NCBI GenBank assembly: GCA_900769325.1
Contig: CAAGGF010000098.1
Span: 1 to 17,876, forward strand
Length of the DNA stretch: 17,876 nt
Direction of reading: 5' to 3'
From: Spirochaetia bacterium
GTDB taxonomy: Bacteria; Spirochaetota; Spirochaetia; Treponematales; Treponemataceae
This document shows positions 14,076-17,876 of the stretch, piece after piece. The notes beneath the pieces are model-generated. The model searched no databases and had not been told where the DNA came from. It was given only the letters and a program-made list of their open reading frames with translations. Position numbers and translations under genes: made by a program. Each line of letters begins with the position of its first letter. The stretch's first letter is position 1.

Positions 14076-15950
14076 ATGGCTTATGAAGTAACAGCGACTC
14101 GTTTAAGACCGCAACAGTTTTCAGATTTAATCGGGCAGGATTTTGTTGCCGAGACTCTAAAAAATTCTATAAAAACAAAACATATTGCTCATGCGTATTT
14201 GTTTACAGGTCCGCGTGGTTGCGGTAAAACTTCTACTGCAAGAATTTTAGCAAAAGCGTTAAACTGCCAGAATTCTTCTGAGCCAACGGAAGAACCTTGT
14301 GGACAATGTGAATCTTGTCGTGCAATTACAAACAGTTCAAGTCTTGATGTAATCGAAATCGACGGTGCTTCAAATACAAGCGTAAACGATGTAAGGCAAA
14401 TTAAAGATGAAGTTATGTTTCCTCCTGCATCTGCGCGTTATAAAATTTATATCATCGATGAAGTCCACATGCTTTCAACTCCGGCTTTCAACGCACTTTT
14501 AAAAACAATCGAGGAACCTCCTGCTCATGTAATTTTTATTTTTGCTACAACAGAACTTCAAAAAGTTCCGGCTACAATAAAATCAAGATGCCAGCAGTAT
14601 AATTTCAGGCTCGTTTCAATAGAAAAAATTAAAAATCTTCTTTCAAACGCCTGCAAAGGTTTAAATATTCAGGCTGATGACGAATCCCTTTTCTGGATTG
14701 CACGAGAATCTGGCGGTTCTGTGCGGGATTCTTACACTTTGTTCGATCAGGTTGCAGCGTTCAGCGACGGAAACATCACTTATGATAAAATTCGCGATAA
14801 ACTTGGAATTTTAGGCGTTGAAGGCTTAAACGGCATTTTTGAAGACTGTGCAAAATCAGAAGTTCAGACGGTTCTTTTAAAACTCGACGAATTCCTTCAG
14901 TCTGGAATTTCAATCGAACAGTTGATTTTAAACTCAACAGAATATCTTCGCTCTCTTCTTCTTATAAAAAGCGGAATTACAAAAGAATCTCTTTTAGGTC
15001 AGTCTTTTGAACGCTTCAGTAAAATTGTTCTCGATTCGTGGTCGCAGATTCAGGTTGAACGGGCAGTGAGCATTTTTCTTCAACTTTACCGCGACATTCG
15101 ATATTCAATTTCTCCCCGATACGAACTGGAACTTGCTTTTTCAAGACTTTGCTGGCTTTCTGAATATGTTTCGCCTCAAGAAGTAAAACGCGCAATCGAT
15201 GAAGCAAAATCTGTTCTTTTAAACGAAAATTCTTCATCTTTTGTTCCGCAGAATCAAAAACCTTTCGTGCAGGAAAATCCTAAGCCTCAAATTTCAGAAG
15301 AATCTTCGGTGCAAAATCATGAAAATCCTTCTCTTTCTCCAAATATGCCCAGATTTTCGGCGTTAGAAGAAGAGGCTCAAAATTCTTTTAGCAACGGCGG
15401 AGAGTTACCGCCTGAACAAACTTCAGCCAAAATTGAAGATTCAGGTGAGTATCAGGGAAGTGATTATCCAGAAGACGAATATATTCCTTCTCAAGATGAA
15501 CTTTACCCTGAACAGTCGGAAAATTTTTCAAATGAGCCTTCTTATTCTGAAAGCGATTTTTCTTCTCAAGAAGATGATGTTCATCAAAATGAAACTGTTT
15601 ACGAAGCGCCGGACGGTTTTAAAATTTCGATGACAAAAGTTTTCGGGCAGGTTGTTACGGAACTTTCCATTAACGATGCTCTGATTGCAAGTTCTTTGAT
15701 GCAGACGGGGCGATGGAATTTGTCCGGGAATAAAATTTCTACGACGATTTCAAATGTTTATCAAAAAAACAAAATCGAACAGAATATTCACAAAATCAGC
15801 GGTCTGCTTGAAACAATATGTCATTCAAAGATGATTTTTGAAATTCAGTTAATCGAAAAAAAAAATGAACCGATTGTAAAACCTGAATTTCCAAAGCAGG
15901 TTCAGGTTCTGTGCAGTGCTTTCAAAGGAAGCGTTAAAGGTGCAGAATAA
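14076..15950 (+). CDS. dnaX: DNA polymerase III subunit gamma/tau
   Basis: AAA+ clamp-loader subunit that loads the sliding clamp and links polymerase cores to the replisome. The 624 residues contain Walker A GPRGCGKTS (45-53), a zinc module with Cys64, 75, 78 and 81, Walker B IYIIDE (124-129), the sensor region ATTELQKVPATIKSRC with the SRC arginine finger (about 170-172), and the clamp-loader domain III to about 370. A long Ser/Pro/Glu/Gln-rich linker (about 390-515) follows, then a folded C-terminal tau-like domain. The start gives the family-typical MAYEVTATRLRPQQFSDLIGQ. A run of ten A (15856-15865) near the 3' end could allow slippage that truncates the last 26 or so residues. It heads the dnaX-ybaB-recR cluster. 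Confidence 0.96.
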   Translation: MAYEVTATRLRPQQFSDLIGQDFVAETLKNSIKTKHIAHAYLFTGPRGCGKTSTARILAKALNCQNSSEPTEEPCGQCESCRAITNSSSLDVIEIDGASNTSVNDVRQIKDEVMFPPASARYKIYIIDEVHMLSTPAFNALLKTIEEPPAHVIFIFATTELQKVPATIKSRCQQYNFRLVSIEKIKNLLSNACKGLNIQADDESLFWIARESGGSVRDSYTLFDQVAAFSDGNITYDKIRDKLGILGVEGLNGIFEDCAKSEVQTVLLKLDEFLQSGISIEQLILNSTEYLRSLLLIKSGITKESLLGQSFERFSKIVLDSWSQIQVERAVSIFLQLYRDIRYSISPRYELELAFSRLCWLSEYVSPQEVKRAIDEAKSVLLNENSSSFVPQNQKPFVQENPKPQISEESSVQNHENPSLSPNMPRFSALEEEAQNSFSNGGELPPEQTSAKIEDSGEYQGSDYPEDEYIPSQDELYPEQSENFSNEPSYSESDFSSQEDDVHQNETVYEAPDGFKISMTKVFGQVVTELSINDALIASSLMQTGRWNLSGNKISTTISNVYQKNKIEQNIHKISGLLETICHSKMIFEIQLIEKKNEPIVKPEFPKQVQVLCSAFKGSVKGAE

Positions 15951-15986
15951 TACATAAATTTTTCAAAGCTTTATATTGGGGGAAAA

Positions 15987-16298
15987 ATGAATCCTTTTGA
16001 TTTATTAAAAAATGCCGGTCAGTTGAAAGAACAGGCAAAAAAAATTCAGGATGAAATGCAGAATATCGTTTGCGAAGGTTCCAGCGGCGGAAAAATGGTT
16101 ACCGTAAAAATGAACGGAACTTTTGAAATTCTCGACATTCATCTTGATCCGATTTGCGTTGATAACCGTGATGTAAAAATGCTTGAAGATTTAATCGTTG
16201 CCGCTTCTAGAGATGCACGCTCAAAAGTTCAGGAAGAAATAAAAAAACATTCAAGTTCGGTTTTGTCTTCGCTTGATATGTCTTCGATGGGCTTATAA
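15987..16298 (+). CDS. ybaB: YbaB/EbfC-family nucleoid-associated protein
   Basis: Small dimeric DNA-binding protein, 103 residues, the usual size. The N-terminus MNPFDLLKNAGQLKEQAKKIQDEM matches the first helix of the family, and the core VCEGSSGGKMVTVKMNGTFEILDIHLDP has the typical GGGxVxVxxNG-like pattern. The C-terminal helix is followed by a Ser/Met-rich tail. Homologues coat DNA (EbfC in Borrelia) and are regularly found between dnaX and recR. Shine-Dalgarno GGGGG lies at 15978-15982. Its TAA overlaps the recR ATG (TAATG), which suggests translational coupling. Confidence 0.94.
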   Translation: MNPFDLLKNAGQLKEQAKKIQDEMQNIVCEGSSGGKMVTVKMNGTFEILDIHLDPICVDNRDVKMLEDLIVAASRDARSKVQEEIKKHSSSVLSSLDMSSMGL

Positions 16299-16891
16299 TG
16301 GCAAATGTAATTGACGAATTAACAGATTCTTTTTCCCGGCTTCCAGGAATCGGTAAAAAAAGTGCTGCAAGAATCGTGAACAGTCTTTTAAAATCCGACG
16401 ACATTTTTCTTTTAAAATTTGCAAATCAGCTTTCAACATTAAAAGAAAAAATCAAGCCTTGTTCAATTTGTGGGAGCTGGACGGAATCTGACCCTTGTCC
16501 GATTTGTTCAAATTCTTTGCGCGATAAAACTGTAATTTGCGTTGTCGAGCAGCCTCAGGATGTAAAAACGATTGATTCTGCGGGCGGATATTCAGGGCAG
16601 TTTCATGTTTTAGGCGGAGTAATTGCACCTTTAGATGGAATCGGACCTGACAATCTAAATATTGCTTCTCTTATAAACAGAATTCATCAGGGCGGCATAA
16701 AAGAAGTAATTCTTGCAACGAATCCAACATTTGAAGGCGATGCGACGGCTTTGTACTTGCAGAAAATTCTTTCACAGTTTGCAGAATTAAAAATTACCCG
16801 TCTTGCAACCGGAATTCCTGTGGGCGGCGACCTTGAATACGCTGACAGGCTCACTCTTGCACGAAGTTTTTCAGGAAGAACAAAACTCTAA
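16298..16891 (+). CDS. recR: Recombination mediator protein RecR
   Basis: Works with RecO (and RecF) to load RecA onto SSB-coated single-stranded DNA at gaps. The 197 residues are full length. It has an N-terminal helix-hairpin-helix (SRLPGIGKKSAARIV, about 13-27), a C4 zinc module (Cys55, 58, 67, 70), a Toprim domain starting at VICVVEQPQDV (about 79-89), and the C-terminal motif TGIPVGGDLEYAD (171-183). It overlaps ybaB by one base (TAATG) and has only a weak Shine-Dalgarno site, so its translation probably depends on ybaB. Confidence 0.96.
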   Translation: MANVIDELTDSFSRLPGIGKKSAARIVNSLLKSDDIFLLKFANQLSTLKEKIKPCSICGSWTESDPCPICSNSLRDKTVICVVEQPQDVKTIDSAGGYSGQFHVLGGVIAPLDGIGPDNLNIASLINRIHQGGIKEVILATNPTFEGDATALYLQKILSQFAELKITRLATGIPVGGDLEYADRLTLARSFSGRTKL

Positions 16892-16896
16892 TTTTT

Positions 16897-17298
16897 ATGG
16901 AATATATTTTAATCGGAATTGTTCTGGTTTTCATAATAATTCTTCTGCTTTCAATTAAAAAATTCTTTTTTAAAAAAGGGGATGCGTTTCAGAAAGTTGC
17001 TTCTTCATCTTCAAAGACTGTATTTGCAAAATGTCCGGTTTGTTCTTCTTTTTTAACTCCCGGAAAAAATATCCGTTCAAAAGTTTTCAGGACCACTTCA
17101 GAAAACGACCAGCTCTGTTATGTTTACGGCTGTTCAGACTGTTATCCGAAGTGTCCTCAAAATTTAAGCAGAAATTGCCCGGTTTGCCACAAAGTTATTC
17201 CACAAGACGGTTATTTAATTTCTCGTCTTTTTAATAAAACAAAAAGCGGAATGCCTCATGTGATTATAAACGGCTGTATCAATTGCAATAAACATTAA
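16897..17298 (+). CDS. Membrane-anchored protein with two zinc ribbons, unknown function
   Basis: A 133-residue protein. A hydrophobic helix (about 3-20, MEYILIGIVLVFIIILLLS) is followed by KKFFFKK, which suggests a cytoplasmic soluble part. The rest holds four CxxC pairs: Cys46/49, 79/82, 94/97 and 127/130. The spacing from the second Cys of one pair to the first of the next is 30 residues in both halves, and both halves begin CPVC and end GC-x2-C. This looks like a tandem duplication of a single zinc ribbon. It starts 5 nt after recR with no clear Shine-Dalgarno site, so it is probably translated by coupling in the dnaX operon. I do not recognise a named family. It could be a metal-binding or protein-interaction adaptor; function is not inferred. 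Confidence 0.8.
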   Translation: MEYILIGIVLVFIIILLLSIKKFFFKKGDAFQKVASSSSKTVFAKCPVCSSFLTPGKNIRSKVFRTTSENDQLCYVYGCSDCYPKCPQNLSRNCPVCHKVIPQDGYLISRLFNKTKSGMPHVIINGCINCNKH

Positions 17299-17638
17299 AA
17301 AAATCGTTAAATTCCTGAGAAATTGCAAAAATCGGATATTGTTCTTCTTTGTACGGGTAATCCCAGCAGCCTGAAAACCTTACGACATCGCCGCCGAAGC
17401 CTGCCATCAGGTTTGAGTGTTCTGTGTTTGAACCTGAATACATGTTTTTTTCATTTTTTGGAGGCCCTTTTCCACAGTCTTCGTGGGGACTTGCAAGCTG
17501 CTTAAAGAAAATTCGTCCAGGTCCTTGCGGTCTGTTTATAAGCTGAACAAAATAATCGAGATTTTCAGTGTAGAATTTTTTTCTTTTTCCGGTTTCTGAA
17601 TAAATTTTGTACCATTCAGGGTAACCATAATGCCGCGA
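17279..17638 (-). pseudogene. Headless coding remnant, unknown protein
   Basis: The minus strand is open for 119 codons, ending at TGA (17281-17279), and reads like real protein: HYGYPEWYKIYSETGKRKK, later QLINRPQGPGRIFFKQLA, FGGDVVRFSGCWDYPY and PIFAISQEFNDFFN. An in-frame TAG (17641-17639) closes it upstream and there is no ATG, GTG or TTG near the beginning. The first in-frame ATG comes more than half-way in. No further coding sequence appears upstream in other frames before the next gene. It is best seen as the C-terminal part of a decayed gene. The last segment faintly recalls SMI1/KNR4 (SUKH) proteins, but this is a guess. It overlaps the zinc-ribbon gene tail to tail by 20 nt. Confidence 0.55.
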
Positions 17639-17646
17639 CTATAACA

Positions 17647-17676
17647 ATTATATAGTAAAAGTCAACCGACTGTTAA
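17647..17676 (-). promoter_or_regulatory. Promoter-like sequence facing the coding remnant
   Basis: On the minus strand TTAACA (17676-17671), 18 nt, TATAAT (17652-17647). It points into the headless remnant and starts right at its edge, so it may be the original promoter left after loss of the 5' end, or chance in AT-rich DNA. Confidence 0.35.
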
Positions 17677-17754
17677 AGGAGGTAAATAACAAATTTTTGC
17701 AAATTTCCGCATTTTTTTTTGTAAAAATCGACAATAGAACACTTACTCAAATTG

Positions 17755-17763
17755 TGCTATAAT
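17755..17763 (+). promoter_or_regulatory. Extended -10 promoter of the AAA-ATPase-like gene
   Basis: TGC then TATAAT (17755-17763) is an extended -10 element; no good -35 is seen. The predicted start is at about 17770, next to ATG 17771, so the message may have almost no leader. Only GGA four bases before the ATG resembles a Shine-Dalgarno site. Confidence 0.6.
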
Positions 17764-17770
17764 TGGAATT

Positions 17771-17876
17771 ATGGAAAACAGATTTTTGCCAATCGGCATT
17801 CAGGATTTTGAAAAACTCCGCACGGGAAATTATCTTTATGTTGATAAAACTCCGCTTATTTATGAGCTGACCCGCA
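17771..17876 (+). CDS. AAA-ATPase-like (DUF1703-type) protein, 5' part only
   Basis: The first 35 codons are inside the window and the gene runs off the right edge. The N-terminus MENRFLPIGIQDFEKLRTGN then YLYVDKTPLIYEL is the typical opening of the AAA-ATPase-like family (PF09820), which usually carries a PD-(D/E)XK nuclease-like domain at the C-terminus. The family is present in many copies in gut Bacteroidetes, Treponema and Clostridia. Its role is unproven; links to mobile DNA or defence have been proposed. ATP-binding motifs are not yet reached in the visible part. Confidence 0.8.
   Translation, partial: MENRFLPIGIQDFEKLRTGNYLYVDKTPLIYELTR

Noticed and set aside
17323..17505. 60-codon plus-strand frame
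   Set aside because: It is opposite the more protein-like minus-strand frame 17279-17638 and starts with TTG without a Shine-Dalgarno site.
17677..17762. AAAGGAGGT followed by a TTG-started 21-codon frame
   Set aside because: The start is too distant and the frame runs through a T9 run; more likely a leftover of a decayed gene or chance.
1..17876. tRNA, rRNA, CRISPR array, IS element or transposase gene
   Set aside because: No cloverleaf with conserved arms, no rRNA segment, no regularly spaced repeats and no transposase reading frame were seen.

Overview
This is a continuous, gene-dense, AT-rich bacterial chromosome segment (roughly 36-38 % G+C by eye) carrying housekeeping and amino-acid/pyrimidine genes. 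The combination points to a spirochaete, most likely a host-associated Treponema (inference). The supporting signs are RNase Y, the large type III glutamine synthetase, full-length carA/carB, the order dnaX-ybaB-recR, an AAA-ATPase-like/DUF1703 gene at the right edge, strong Shine-Dalgarno sites and near-perfect TTGACA-N17-TATAAT promoters. A low-G+C Firmicute is the main alternative. The promoters and ribosome binding sites argue against Bacteroidetes.

Layout. 1-164: a chain of four perfect inverted repeats leading straight into serC. 177-2531 (+): serC-serA, the first two steps of phosphoserine synthesis (SerA acts first, then SerC), closed by a terminator. 2642-2963: a tandem pair of roughly 80-bp palindromic repeats, then a consensus promoter for rny. 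2964-4496 (+): rny (RNase Y). 4625-5008 (+): a small four-helix membrane protein with its own promoter and terminator. 5216-6904 (+): ilvB, acetolactate synthase large subunit without a partner ilvN, ending at a bidirectional terminator shared with the convergent glnN. 6964-9054 (-): glnN (GSIII), preceded by a leader of about 220 nt with two similar tandem terminator-like hairpins and a third hairpin. 9343-12507 and 12618-13715 (-): carB and carA, separated by a G/C-rich palindromic insert. carA has a leader of about 200 nt with its own internal terminator-like hairpin. 13716-14075: divergent control region. 14076-17298 (+): dnaX, ybaB, recR and a membrane-anchored double zinc-ribbon protein, tightly packed. 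17279-17638 (-): a headless coding remnant. 17771 to the edge (+): the start of an AAA-ATPase-like (DUF1703-type) gene.

How the genes relate. GlnN makes glutamine and CarAB spends it to make carbamoyl phosphate for pyrimidines and arginine. The two lie head to tail on the minus strand, and both have long structured leaders with an intrinsic-terminator-like hairpin (8-9 U) between promoter and start codon. The sequence therefore suggests that both are controlled by transcription attenuation. This is the strongest candidate here for an undescribed regulatory system. dnaX, ybaB and recR form the usual replication/recombination-repair cluster. Several starts had to be moved inward from the longest reading frame because Shine-Dalgarno sites or promoters lie inside the longer frames (serC 177, rny 2964, membrane protein 4625, glnN 9054, carA 13715).
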